A stretch of DNA of 64,000 nt, taken from Flavobacterium album (GTDB lineage Bacteria; Bacteroidota; Bacteroidia; Flavobacteriales; Flavobacteriaceae). Under the pieces are notes generated by a model that saw nothing but the letters and a program-made list of their open reading frames with translations, was not told the origin of the DNA and did no database searches. Positions 43,801 to 52,581 of the stretch are shown here, in pieces. Positions within the stretch are counted from its first letter, which is position 1. Each line of letters opens with the position of its first letter. The position numbers and the translations under genes are program-made. The stretch lies in NCBI RefSeq assembly GCF_003096035.1, contig NZ_CP029186.1, positions 1,501,001 to 1,565,000 of the forward strand, given 5' to 3'.

Positions 43801-43959
43801 TTTGGTAACGCCTTCAGCAGGCATCGGTGTCTTATCTGTTTTGTCGTTTTCCACGATGCATCGGCGCCTTGAGCAGCCGTAGCGATGCACCTGCGGGCCA
43901 CATGAGGTTAATAATAATAATCCGGCAGCAGCAAGTGTTAAGAGTGTTTTCCTTTTCAT
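43780..43959 (-). CDS. Tiny predicted lipoprotein (59 aa)
   Basis: Reading the minus strand from ATG at 43959 gives 59 residues: signal peptide MKRKTLLTLAAAGLLLLTSC with a lipobox (LTSC) and lipid-attached Cys20, then a polar tail GPQVHRYGCSRRRCIVE followed by a Lys/Thr/Asp-rich end. Two further cysteines (29 and 34) flank an RRR block. A TACCTTTG promoter element (43988-43995) lies 28 bp upstream, and a terminator begins at the stop codon, so the gene has a complete transcription unit. Its product is unknown. It is too short for many gene finders, and the evidence is the signal peptide, promoter and terminator together. Confidence 0.72.
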   Translation of the reverse strand: MKRKTLLTLAAAGLLLLTSCGPQVHRYGCSRRRCIVENDKTDKTPMPAEGVTKKTKAIV

Positions 43960-43987
43960 TATATCATTTCAGTTTAGCATATAAATG

Positions 43988-43995
43988 CAAAGGTA
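43988..43995 (-). promoter_or_regulatory. -7 element (TACCTTTG) of the tiny lipoprotein
   Basis: Minus-strand TACCTTTG fits TAnnTTTG and lies 28 bp upstream of the 59-residue gene. No clear -33. Confidence 0.45.
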
Positions 43996-44028
43996 ATGCC
44001 AAACTTTAAATCGCTGTAAATCTTTGTG

Positions 44029-44706
44029 TTAAAGTTTTTTAGGCTCTCCCGTGGATGGAACAAAGTAAAGGTTTTCCTTCCATAATTTTTTTGCGAATAC
44101 CCGGAAGCTTTCCGGCGCATTGGTAAAAGCGGGATCAAATTTATATGTACCACCGTCATAGCTTTTATTTCCTTTTTCGTCAACTCCCTGTAGCATTTTT
44201 TCGGTTCCCCGCATGGCATGTTTTTTTCCGTTTTCGTACATGATGAGTTTCATATCTGCGGGGCTCACGTCGCCACGACAGGCTGTCTTATAAACCATCC
44301 ATACTTCCGCAAAGCCATCATTGTCCAGATCGGTAATGTTTGGTGGGTCTGATACGAAGTTGGCCTCGATATCTAAGGGGCAGTCCGAGATGTAATCATA
44401 GACCTTCCACGTTTGTAACGGTTTACCACCTTTCATGATGTAATGGTACGCAAACAATTCAGCATCTCGCCCATCATCTTCATGCTTGAATTTCTTGCTT
44501 GTATAAATCCCTGTTTCGGTAGTAATTAAAATATTGTCGCCATTGGCATCTTTCCACTGCAAAGCCGACTTTACCTTTCCTTCATACTCAATTCCTTCCG
44601 GCAATTGCTTTGCATTGAGTTTTGTCGGCGACAGCTTTCCCTGTGCAAGACATACAGAAATATTTATAAGTACTAAAAACAGTGTGGCGTTACGTTTGGT
44701 TATCAT
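44029..44706 (-). CDS. Secreted protein resembling the M949_RS01915 family
   Basis: A protein of about 225 residues with signal peptide MITKRNATLFLVLINISVCLA; the frame opens 33 bp further upstream, but that start would overlap the GH3 gene, so 44706 is preferred. The centre holds an FG-GAP-like segment ITDLDNDGFAEVWMVYKTAC and GDVSPADMKLIMYENGKK, which recalls the M949_RS01915 family, annotated elsewhere as linked to surface polysaccharide synthesis. That family assignment is from memory and moderate. The DxDxDG stretch could bind calcium. The gene begins 10 bp after the GH3-family gene and is probably co-transcribed with it. Confidence 0.7.
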   Translation of the reverse strand: MITKRNATLFLVLINISVCLAQGKLSPTKLNAKQLPEGIEYEGKVKSALQWKDANGDNILITTETGIYTSKKFKHEDDGRDAELFAYHYIMKGGKPLQTWKVYDYISDCPLDIEANFVSDPPNITDLDNDGFAEVWMVYKTACRGDVSPADMKLIMYENGKKHAMRGTEKMLQGVDEKGNKSYDGGTYKFDPAFTNAPESFRVFAKKLWKENLYFVPSTGEPKKL

Positions 44707-44716
44707 ATAGGAATAA

Positions 44717-46249
44717 TTAAGCCATTGATCCATCCTCAACCTGCATCGCTTTCAGCTGTTCCAGATAATGGCGCTCATTCGAAAGCCTTGGTATCTTGTG
44801 CTGCCCGCCCAGCTTGTCCTGCTCCTTCAGCCAGTCATAAAAAAGCTTTGGCCGCGCAACGTTCAGTACGAGGGGGTTCAGGGTCATATTATTATAGCGC
44901 TTTGCTTCGTAATCCGAATTTAGTGACTGTAGCGCTTCATCAAGGGTCTTGCGGTAGTGCTCCACATCATCGGGAACATTCTTAAATTCAATGATCCATT
45001 CGTGCGCGCCCTTTTCCCGGCCGTCCATAAATACGGGAGCCACTGTATAGTCGATCACCTCAGCCCCGGTAATGGCACACGCTTTTGCGATAGCGGTATC
45101 GGTATTTTCTACCATTAGCTCTTCGCCAAAAACATTGATGTGGTGCTTCGTGCGCCCGGTCACCTTTATACGGTAGGGATCCAGGGAGGTAAAGCGAATG
45201 GTGTCGCCGATCATGTAGCGCCACAGCCCGGCATTGGTGGTAATCACGATAGCATAGTTCTTGTTCAGTTCCACATCAGCCAGGCGGATAACCCTTTGAT
45301 TGGGTGTGCCAAAAGTATCCATCGGGATGAATTCGTAAAAAATGCCATAGTCAAGCATAAGCAGCAGTTCGTTGCTGTCGTTAGAATCCTGTATGGCAAA
45401 AAAGCCTTCGGAAGCATTGTAAATCTCATAGTACCTAAAGTCGCTTTTCGGCAGGATCTTTTTGTATTGCTCGCGGTAGGGCTCAAAGCTCACGCCGCCG
45501 TGAAAGTACACTTCAAGGTTAGGCCATATCTCCAGCAGGTTGCTCTTTCCGGTCTCTTCGAGCAGGCGGTTCATAAGCACCAGCATCCATGACGGGACAC
45601 CTGCAAAACTGGTCACGTTCTCCACCATGGTCTCCTTTACAATGGCGGCCAGCTTAGTCTCCCATTCGCTCATCAGCGATGTTTTGTTACTCGGTGTACT
45701 GCTGAACTCGGCCCACATAGGCATGTTGTCTATCAATATAGCCGAAAGGTCGCCAAAAAAGGTGTTATTGTCTTCGTAAAGCTGCTTGCTTCCGCCCAGG
45801 CGGAGGCTTTTCCCGGTAAACAGCTGCGAGTCTTCATTATTGTTGAGATAGAGGCACAGCAGGTCCTTTCCCGCTTTGTAATGGCAGTCTTCGAGCGCCT
45901 CTGTGCTTACCGGAATGAATTTGGATTTGGCATTGGTCGTCCCGCTCGATTTAGCGAACCATTTTATCGGCGTAGGCCAAAAAACGTTCTGCTCGCCACG
46001 GCGGGTCTGCTCGATCATTGGTTCCAGGTCTTCATACGAGGATACCGGCACCCTTTCGGCAAAAGCCCGGTAATTCTTCACGGAAGCAAACTCATATTTC
46101 ACCCCGGTCACAGTGCTTTCCGCGTTGCGTACCAGGTTCATAAGCAGCTCTTCCTGAACCTCATTGGGGTATTTCATAAACAATTCCATCTGGTGGATGC
46201 GTTTCTTCAGTATCCAAGAAGCAATTGAATTGATTATCGGCAATGCCAT
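44717..46249 (-). CDS. GH3 auxin-responsive promoter family protein (acyl-adenylating ligase)
   Basis: A 510-residue homologue of plant GH3 acyl-acid amido synthetases, which adenylate a carboxylic acid and pass it to an amino acid. Visible features include KWFAKSSGTTNAKSKFIPVS (the phosphate-binding loop region, about 95-115), YNASEGFFAIQD (about 280) and YMIGDTIRFTSL with KVTGRTKHHINVFGEE (about 345-375), which match the adenylation and hinge motifs. The length is typical. Bacterial GH3 proteins have no known auxin role; the natural substrate is unknown. The downstream secreted protein starts 10 bp after its stop. Confidence 0.9.
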   Translation of the reverse strand: MALPIINSIASWILKKRIHQMELFMKYPNEVQEELLMNLVRNAESTVTGVKYEFASVKNYRAFAERVPVSSYEDLEPMIEQTRRGEQNVFWPTPIKWFAKSSGTTNAKSKFIPVSTEALEDCHYKAGKDLLCLYLNNNEDSQLFTGKSLRLGGSKQLYEDNNTFFGDLSAILIDNMPMWAEFSSTPSNKTSLMSEWETKLAAIVKETMVENVTSFAGVPSWMLVLMNRLLEETGKSNLLEIWPNLEVYFHGGVSFEPYREQYKKILPKSDFRYYEIYNASEGFFAIQDSNDSNELLLMLDYGIFYEFIPMDTFGTPNQRVIRLADVELNKNYAIVITTNAGLWRYMIGDTIRFTSLDPYRIKVTGRTKHHINVFGEELMVENTDTAIAKACAITGAEVIDYTVAPVFMDGREKGAHEWIIEFKNVPDDVEHYRKTLDEALQSLNSDYEAKRYNNMTLNPLVLNVARPKLFYDWLKEQDKLGGQHKIPRLSNERHYLEQLKAMQVEDGSMA

Positions 46250-46289
46250 ATTTTAGTATCTTTATGCCCATAAAAATACTAAATTTTCC

Positions 46290-47084
46290 ATGCAATACGA
46301 AGGCGTTCTCACAAAAATGCAAACCGAGCCCGGCAATCCCATACAATACTACATGGTGTTCGAAAATAGTTTTTTGAATGTGAACCAGTTATTGGGTGAA
46401 GATTTTGAGATCAATTTTATGGGTTTCAGCTGCCTTAACTGTACTAAAAAAAAGAAGATCTACCGCATGGGCTTTTGCTACGACTGTTTTTACAGCATCC
46501 CTTCGGCGGGCGACTGGATCATGCGTCCCGAGCTCAGCACGGCACACCTTGACGTTGCCGACCGCGACCTGGAATTCGAAAAGAAAGTGCAGCTGCAGCC
46601 CCATGTGGTTTACCTTGCATCAGCTTCCGGCATGAAAGTAGGGGTAACGCGCAAAACGCAGGTGCCTACCCGTTGGATCGACCAGGGGGCATCCTTTGCA
46701 ACACCGTTGGTAGAAGTGCCCAACCGCTACCTGGCTGGTATCACCGAGGTCGCCCTCAAAAGCCACTTTTCCGACAAGATCAACTGGAAGAAGATGTTGC
46801 TCAACGACATTACACTAATCGACCTTATAGCGCGCCGCAACGAGGTTCAGGAGCTCCTGCCCGACGAAGTGCGCGATTACTTTGCCACCACCCCGGAAAA
46901 GCTGTACGAGCTCCAATATCCTGTTTTGGAATACCCTAAAAAAATAAGCAGCCTCAATATTGCTACTACGCCTGTTTTTAGCGGTAAGCTAATGGGCATC
47001 AAAGGCCAATACCTCATTTTTGAAGACGGCACCGTGTTTAATGTGCGGGCGTATGAGGGATTTGTGGTGCAGATAAATGTGTGA
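46290..47084 (+). CDS. DUF2797 family protein with zinc-binding cysteines
   Basis: A 264-residue protein of the DUF2797 family. Near residues 49-66 are two pairs of cysteines, SCLNCTKK and GFCYDCFYS, that probably form a zinc ribbon or knuckle. The central region LASASGMKVGVTRKTQVPTRWIDQGA and the C-terminal FEDGTVFNVRAYEGFVVQ are conserved-looking blocks of the family. Function is unknown. The gene is divergent from GH3 with only 40 bp between starts. The sequence shows no signal peptide, so it is cytoplasmic. Confidence 0.83.
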   Translation: MQYEGVLTKMQTEPGNPIQYYMVFENSFLNVNQLLGEDFEINFMGFSCLNCTKKKKIYRMGFCYDCFYSIPSAGDWIMRPELSTAHLDVADRDLEFEKKVQLQPHVVYLASASGMKVGVTRKTQVPTRWIDQGASFATPLVEVPNRYLAGITEVALKSHFSDKINWKKMLLNDITLIDLIARRNEVQELLPDEVRDYFATTPEKLYELQYPVLEYPKKISSLNIATTPVFSGKLMGIKGQYLIFEDGTVFNVRAYEGFVVQINV

Positions 47085-47146
47085 TTTGGTTGCCAGTTGA
47101 TGGTTGACAGTTGACAGTCGAAAGGATTATCAATAATTAAAGGAGT

Positions 47147-47508
47147 ATGAAAAAAAGTATACTTATCGTCATAGTGATTTTGTCGGTCATATTTCAATCA
47201 TGTACATGTGATTGTGAAGGTAAATATTATAATACAAACGATGAATCGGCAGTTAACATGTGATCATAAATACCGATGGAACTTATTTTCAATATTATAA
47301 AAAGGATACGTTAAAATTTTCTAACAAAGGAAAATGGACGTTGTCAGAAGATGGATACTGCACCATTGATTTAGAAAATTGGCACAATTATAATGAGCCC
47401 GATAGAAAAGAAAAAATTTATGGAAGCTTCCTCTTTTATATCGATGGAGAATATTTAAATGAAGGTCCTGAGGGTCAAAATTCAGGCAGTTTCAAAAAGA
47501 ATAGATAA
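47147..47508 (+). pseudogene. Frameshifted small lipoprotein gene
   Basis: An ATG at 47147, preceded by an unusual AGGAGT Shine-Dalgarno-like sequence, starts a lipoprotein signal (MKKSILIVIVILSVIFQSC, Cys19) but stops at TGA 47261-47263 after 38 residues. A second frame overlapping at ATGTGATC (GTG at 47260) runs for 82 residues to 47508 as INTDGTYFQYYKKDTLKF and onward. Deleting one TG from ATGTG would join the two into a coherent protein of about 119 residues, so a 2-bp duplication is the simplest explanation. Sequencing error, a real pseudogene and translational coupling through GTGA remain possible. The second half resembles a small ligand-binding beta barrel, but I do not recognise a family. 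Confidence 0.65.
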
Positions 47509-47553
47509 CCATATTGTTTAAATCAATAATTATAATTCTTGTAGAACATAAAA

Positions 47554-47588
47554 AACACCTGTCAAGCTTACATTGACAGTTGTTTTTC
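47554..47588 (+). terminator. Terminator of the broken lipoprotein gene
   Basis: CTGTCAA-GCTTACA-TTGACAG pairs over 7 bp (more with flanking ACA/TGT) and is followed by TTGTTTTT. Confidence 0.65.
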
Positions 47589-47637
47589 GTTTGAGTGTAG
47601 CTTGCTCCCCTCTCCTTGGAAAGAGGCTGGGGATGAG

Positions 47638-47680
47638 ACCAAAAAAACACCCGTCAAGTCCTAAAACCTGACGGGTGCTT
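47638..47680 (-). terminator. Terminator of the AsmA-like gene at 47728
   Basis: On the minus strand GCACCCGTCAGG pairs with TTGACGGGTG around GTTTTAGGAC and runs into TTTTTT, 48 bp after the AsmA-like stop codon. Confidence 0.8.
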
Positions 47681-47727
47681 AATTTAGTATTGAGTGAGGC
47701 CATCAACTGACAACCATCAACCAATAA

Positions 47728-50394
47728 CTATTTCTCGTCTTTCTTCTCCTTCTTCTTAAACAACCCTTCCATTAGCTTGCCGGCGCCTTGCTTGGCTTTT
47801 TCCTCAACCTGCTGTTTTACCTGCTCGCTGGTTTTCGGTTTTGTGGTAGTAGTTGTATCTTTTGTTGTCGAAGTGTTCTTGTTGCCGCCCAGCAGGCCGC
47901 CCAAAAGGTCCTTGCCTTTATCAATACCCTGGTTCAGGTACTTGTCTTTCTGCTGCTGTACCAACTGCGTAGTGAGGCTTGTAACCGATTTGGAAAGGTC
48001 GGTACTTACTTTCGGGTTCTTGAAGTTCCCTGTAATAACGGCATTCACCGGAACGCTTATTTTGCTGGCATCGGTTTTCAGTGAACTTAGCAGCTTGGTT
48101 ACTTCGTTGCCCAAGTATTTGGCAGGCACATCGAAAGCAACATTATAACTCATCGTCTGGTCGAAGCCGTGCTGCCCGCTGATCTTTACGTCGATATCCT
48201 GGTATTTCAGGTTGAAAGGCTTGATATTTACCTTGCCATTCTCGAAAGTCAACCCTATTTTCTGGTTCAGGTTCAGTTTTTTCAGATCAAGGAACTTCAG
48301 GTTGCTGGTAAGCGCCGTCAGCACTTTTGATTTCTCCGGGTTAACCGAAGTAGAAAGCAGTTGCCCCATCAGGTCGCCGCTTAGGGACTTGAGGTCGGGT
48401 GTCATTTCCTTGGCATCAAGTTTTCCCGAAAGTTTTATAGTTGTATTGATCTTACCGGTAATCACATCAGCGATAGGCGCAATGGATTTCAGCATCTCCA
48501 ATTGCGTGAATGATTGTGTAATATCTACGCTGTTTAGCGAAAGATCCATGTCAAAGGCCGGTGCCGCGCCTTTAGTCGATACGCTGCCGTTTGCCCCTAT
48601 AAGTCCCCCGAAGACGGATGTCTTCAGGTTTTGTATGGAAACTGCCTCGTCTTTTATGATCATCTTACCCGAAACGTCTTTCAGGTTCAGGTTGTCATAC
48701 ACTACCGTATTGGCTTTGGCTGTAATGGTACAGTCCAGAAATGCCGGAATTTTTACGGCATCGCTTGCAGTAGTGGTTTTCTTTACTTCCTTGCCGTCTT
48801 TTTTCGTAGTAGTCGTTTTGGTATCCGGAGCCATGAAATCGGCAACTAATAGCTTATCGGAATTCATATTGAAATTCCCCTTAAGTGTCTGATCTTTGAA
48901 TATAAATCCGTAAAAATTATCAATTGTACCGGTAACCGATATGTCCGAACCGCCTGTTTTAGCATCAAATTTGCTTAGTGTAATGCGGCTTGGGTTGAAG
49001 GCTACATCTGCCTGTTTGATCACAATAGGCTTCGCCATGCCCTCACCGGAATAGTTGAAACCGCTCAGGCTTAAGGTACCATTATTCTGTATCTTTTCAT
49101 ACTGGCTCTTTTCTACGGCCTGCATGTCGAATTTCGTTTCCACATCCGCCTTCAGCATACCCGATAACGGCATGTCCAGCTTTACAGGATAAGCTTTCCC
49201 GAAATTGGTCAGGTTAATGGTGCCTTTCAGTTTGGCATCCACCAATGGGTTTTCCACGATATTCTTTATGCTGGCGCTGGCATCGAAGACATCCTGGTCA
49301 ATACGGAACGACAGCTTGTCAAGGTTTACATAGGTATCGTTCAGTACGCCTGTCACGTTGATGATCTTGGTATCGATCACGATATTCTGCACCGATTTCG
49401 GAAGGTCAGGATATTTGAATGAAGCATTGTTCGATGCGATTGCGATATTGAATTTCGGCACGCTGTTGTCGCTGTTCAGCCCGTTCACTTTACCGTTGAT
49501 GGTAAAATCGCCTTCTGTCTTTACAGCTGCCAGGTTGCCCGAATACGCTTCCGGTATCAGTCCCAAAAAGTTCTTGAACGATGAGGTCGGTGTTTTAAAA
49601 GTCAGGTCGAATTGCTGCCCGGCTTCCACCATGGCAAGGCTTCCGTCAAATTCAAGCGGCAATTGGTTGATGAGCGCTTTGTTATTTTTAAAAGTATAAA
49701 TGCTCTTTTCAAGGTCGAGTCCAAGCACGGCATCTAGGCTAAGCGTTACATTGCGCATGTAGTTGGTCTTATCCATATCCAGCGTAAGCCTTGCGGTGGT
49801 TTTGGTGTCCAGGTCCAGCTTGCTTGCGGCAAAATTCCCTTTACCTTCGTGGTTCAGGCTGTCGATCACCATTTTTATTTTCGAGCGCTCGTCGTAATAT
49901 TTAAAGCGAAGATTCTCTATCTTATAATCCTGCACGTTCAGCGCGAACGGCTTGCTTTCTTTGGCATCTGACGGTTTTTCGTCCTTATCTTTTAAGGCGA
50001 TATCAAAGTTGCCCACGCCGTCTTTATTAAATAGGATATTGATGACTCCATCTTTCGTGCTTAACGATTCGATATTCATCGGCTCGCCATCGCCTTTAAA
50101 AAGTTCTTTTACAGACATGTCAAGGTTCAGCTCGCCCATATATACCAGCGTATCGCCTGCAAAAGGCGCTTTATTGATAATACTAAGCTTATCAACAGTC
50201 ACATTCGCTTTCGGGAAGCTGCTGAAAAGGCTCAGGCTTACGTCCTCGAAAGCCACGGTAGCATCCACCTTCTCGTTGATGGCCTTAACGATCATCTCTT
50301 TTATCTTGTTCTTAAAAAGGAAAGGCGCTGCCGCCAGCGCTATAATGATAACCAGCAGGGTTATCCCGGTCCATTTCAGGATTTTCTTAGCCAT
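47728..50394 (-). CDS. AsmA-like family protein (888 aa)
   Basis: A large anchored envelope protein: N-terminal helix (about 8-29, GITLLVIIIALAAAPFLFKN), then the AsmA-like opening KIKEMIVKAINEKVDATVAFEDVSLSLFSSFPKANVTVDKLS and a long strand-rich body. The C-terminal third contains the conserved INTTIKLSGKLDAKEM and FDVPAKYLGNEVTKLLSSL region, then a Lys/Thr-rich tail with QVEEKAKQGAGKLMEGLFKK. It is a paralogue of the protein at 7528 in layout (SLFSSFPKANVTV against SFFTHFPSLTVSL). The role is likely in lipid or outer-membrane homeostasis, by analogy with AsmA/TamB. It stands alone. Confidence 0.85.
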   Translation of the reverse strand: MAKKILKWTGITLLVIIIALAAAPFLFKNKIKEMIVKAINEKVDATVAFEDVSLSLFSSFPKANVTVDKLSIINKAPFAGDTLVYMGELNLDMSVKELFKGDGEPMNIESLSTKDGVINILFNKDGVGNFDIALKDKDEKPSDAKESKPFALNVQDYKIENLRFKYYDERSKIKMVIDSLNHEGKGNFAASKLDLDTKTTARLTLDMDKTNYMRNVTLSLDAVLGLDLEKSIYTFKNNKALINQLPLEFDGSLAMVEAGQQFDLTFKTPTSSFKNFLGLIPEAYSGNLAAVKTEGDFTINGKVNGLNSDNSVPKFNIAIASNNASFKYPDLPKSVQNIVIDTKIINVTGVLNDTYVNLDKLSFRIDQDVFDASASIKNIVENPLVDAKLKGTINLTNFGKAYPVKLDMPLSGMLKADVETKFDMQAVEKSQYEKIQNNGTLSLSGFNYSGEGMAKPIVIKQADVAFNPSRITLSKFDAKTGGSDISVTGTIDNFYGFIFKDQTLKGNFNMNSDKLLVADFMAPDTKTTTTKKDGKEVKKTTTASDAVKIPAFLDCTITAKANTVVYDNLNLKDVSGKMIIKDEAVSIQNLKTSVFGGLIGANGSVSTKGAAPAFDMDLSLNSVDITQSFTQLEMLKSIAPIADVITGKINTTIKLSGKLDAKEMTPDLKSLSGDLMGQLLSTSVNPEKSKVLTALTSNLKFLDLKKLNLNQKIGLTFENGKVNIKPFNLKYQDIDVKISGQHGFDQTMSYNVAFDVPAKYLGNEVTKLLSSLKTDASKISVPVNAVITGNFKNPKVSTDLSKSVTSLTTQLVQQQKDKYLNQGIDKGKDLLGGLLGGNKNTSTTKDTTTTTKPKTSEQVKQQVEEKAKQGAGKLMEGLFKKKEKKDEK

Positions 50395-50459
50395 GTTTTT
50401 TATTTTGTAATATTTGCCTTAAAGATATTGCAACTGCCCCAATATTCAAAAAATAAAAT

Positions 50460-50493
50460 AACCACATAGTTATGTCAGGATAGCTATGTGGTT
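50460..50493. repeat. Dispersed family F palindrome, copy 1
   Basis: AACCACATAG and CTATGTGGTT form a perfect 10-bp stem. The same arms bound a larger element at 62641-62805. It lies between two minus-strand genes and could also act as the sppA terminator, since A-rich bases follow on that strand. Confidence 0.75.
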
Positions 50494-50525
50494 AAATTTT
50501 AAGCAGTCGTATTTGTATAACGCAG

Positions 50526-52352
50526 TTATCGGATGTTTATTTCATACGGCATGATAGCCTGTGTGCCCCTTAGCTGGCTAACCCGTCTCAGGCGCTCGAT
50601 CATCTGGTAGTTTTGCTCGCCCACTTCTTCCTTAATGAACTCTTCTTTCGTTTTGGCAAATGGCATTCCACTAAGGCCTGCAAACAGCTTTTCAAAAGTC
50701 ATTTCATATTCAGGAAAGTTCACAGTGTTGTACGTTTTTATCTTGGCAAGTTTGGCAGCATATTTTATGGCATCGTCCATTCCGCCCAATTCGTCTACAA
50801 GGCCATTTTTCAGCGCCTCGCTTCCGGTCCATACACGGCCCTGTGCTATAGCATCAACCTGTTCAAAGCTCATTTTGCGGCCTGCTGCCACGCGGTTCAC
50901 AAAAGTGGTATACACGCGTTCAATGCTTTGTTGGATCACCTCGCGGGTATTGTCCTGCAACGGCGTAAACAGGCTGTAGCCCGATGCATTGCTGTGTGTG
51001 CTCACCTGCTCGGTATGTATCCCTATCCTGTTGGATAGTTCAGACATGTTCGGCAGTACGCCAAATACGCCTATTGAACCTGTGATGGTGCCCGGCTCGG
51101 CAAATATCCTGTTGGCGTTACACGAAATATAATAGCCTCCCGATGCCGCATAGTTGCCCATCGATACCACTACCGGCTTTTTCTTTTTGGCAAGCTCAAT
51201 TTCCCTCCATATAAGTTCCGATGTAAGTGCGCTTCCGCCCGGGGAGTTCACGCGGAGCACAATGGCTTTTACATTGTCGTCCTCAAGCGCCGCCTTGAAG
51301 GATTCCCTCATTGGGTCTTCGCCAATAGCCGTAAGACCGCCTTCGCCGCCGGTAATTTCGCCCTGCGCGTAAATGATAGCGATATCGTCCTTAGCGCCGG
51401 ATGTGTATCCGTCAAGCGCCGTAGCATCTACATAATCCAGTATGTCAACCGAGTTGTAATCTTCGTCTTTCTTTACTTTCAGCGCCTTTTTGATGCCGTT
51501 GTGGTATTCGTCTTCATAGCCTATCTTGTCGATCAGCTTGTTTGCTTTTGCCATTTCAGGCGTACGGCCTTTCAGGTTCTCGGCAATGCTGTTGATGCTG
51601 TCCAGCGGAATGTTGCGGCTTTTCGAAATGTCATCTGCAACCGATGCCCATATCGAGGTAAGCATGGCAGTGATCTGCTCCCTGTTGGCAGGGCTCATCT
51701 CGTTGGCCAGGAACGGTTCCACCGCGCTTTTGTATTTCCCATGGCGTATCACTTCCATCTTCACGCCTGTTTTTTCCTGCAGGTCCTTAAAGAACATCAC
51801 TTCTGATGATAACCCTTTGAAATCTACCTCGCCCACCGGGTTCAGGTACAGCGTATCGGCTACCGAGTTAAGGTAATAATCGCTTTGGGTATAATTGTCG
51901 GAGTAGGCTACCACAAATTTCTTTGCTTTTTTAAAATCCTCCAGTTGGTCACGCAACGATTTTATCTGTGCGATACCCAGCATCGTCATGCCGTTGGTTA
52001 TCGAAATGCCCTTGATGCGGTCGTCTTTCTTAGCCGATTCTATCGCCCTCAATACATCCGACAGGCCTTCGTGCGGTTCAGAGTTCAGGAAGCTGTATTC
52101 GTCGTTGTAAAATGTGCCGGAATAGTCTTCGGTAACTTTGCTCAGGTCAAGCTCTATCACCGAATTGTCTTTTACCTGCGCGGTTTGTTTTTCACCACCT
52201 GCAGCGGCAACGCCTACTATGATGAGGAAAAGGATAAAGAACAGGAAGCAAAAAAGGAAAAGCCCTGTTAGGGTAGCCAGCAGCATTTTGAAAAATGAAG
52301 GGCCGGTTTTCGCCGGTTTATAAGGATAAGGCTGATTTGGGGTAGTATTCAT
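50526..52352 (-). CDS. sppA: Signal peptide peptidase SppA (67K type)
   Basis: A 608-residue membrane-anchored serine protease that degrades cleaved signal peptides. After one N-terminal helix (about 19-50) come two tandem SppA/ClpP-like domains. The catalytic lysine is expected in the first domain at EVIRHGKYKSAVEPF, and the catalytic serine in the second at MGNYAASGGYYIS, preceded by LRVNSPGGSALTSELIW. Both are visible, so it should be active in the double-domain mode. The promoter is a good TACTTTTG-type element. It stands next to the FolK fusion gene, divergent. Confidence 0.95.
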   Translation of the reverse strand: MNTTPNQPYPYKPAKTGPSFFKMLLATLTGLFLFCFLFFILFLIIVGVAAAGGEKQTAQVKDNSVIELDLSKVTEDYSGTFYNDEYSFLNSEPHEGLSDVLRAIESAKKDDRIKGISITNGMTMLGIAQIKSLRDQLEDFKKAKKFVVAYSDNYTQSDYYLNSVADTLYLNPVGEVDFKGLSSEVMFFKDLQEKTGVKMEVIRHGKYKSAVEPFLANEMSPANREQITAMLTSIWASVADDISKSRNIPLDSINSIAENLKGRTPEMAKANKLIDKIGYEDEYHNGIKKALKVKKDEDYNSVDILDYVDATALDGYTSGAKDDIAIIYAQGEITGGEGGLTAIGEDPMRESFKAALEDDNVKAIVLRVNSPGGSALTSELIWREIELAKKKKPVVVSMGNYAASGGYYISCNANRIFAEPGTITGSIGVFGVLPNMSELSNRIGIHTEQVSTHSNASGYSLFTPLQDNTREVIQQSIERVYTTFVNRVAAGRKMSFEQVDAIAQGRVWTGSEALKNGLVDELGGMDDAIKYAAKLAKIKTYNTVNFPEYEMTFEKLFAGLSGMPFAKTKEEFIKEEVGEQNYQMIERLRRVSQLRGTQAIMPYEINIR

Positions 52353-52385
52353 AAAAATTATAATATTTACTTTTTATATAAGTAG

Positions 52386-52413
52386 CAAAAGTAAGCATTA
52401 TGTTACAAAGCAA
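52386..52413 (-). promoter_or_regulatory. sppA promoter (minus strand)
   Basis: Minus-strand TTG (52411-52413), a 17-bp spacer and TACTTTTG (52386-52393) fit the Bacteroidetes consensus apart from a slightly short spacer, and lie 34-61 bp upstream of sppA. Confidence 0.6.
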
Positions 52414-52581
52414 CAGGAGATAAAAGTTTCATGAAAGTTAAGGTATGAATTACAGGAATTTTATGCCGACAGAAATCCGCGTTCATACGCCCGATTCGCG
52501 TTCCATTTTTAATTTTGTTGCAATAGCCAAATTTATCAACAACCGGCAATCGCATTTGAATGTTTGCTTACTTTGCAGCCT

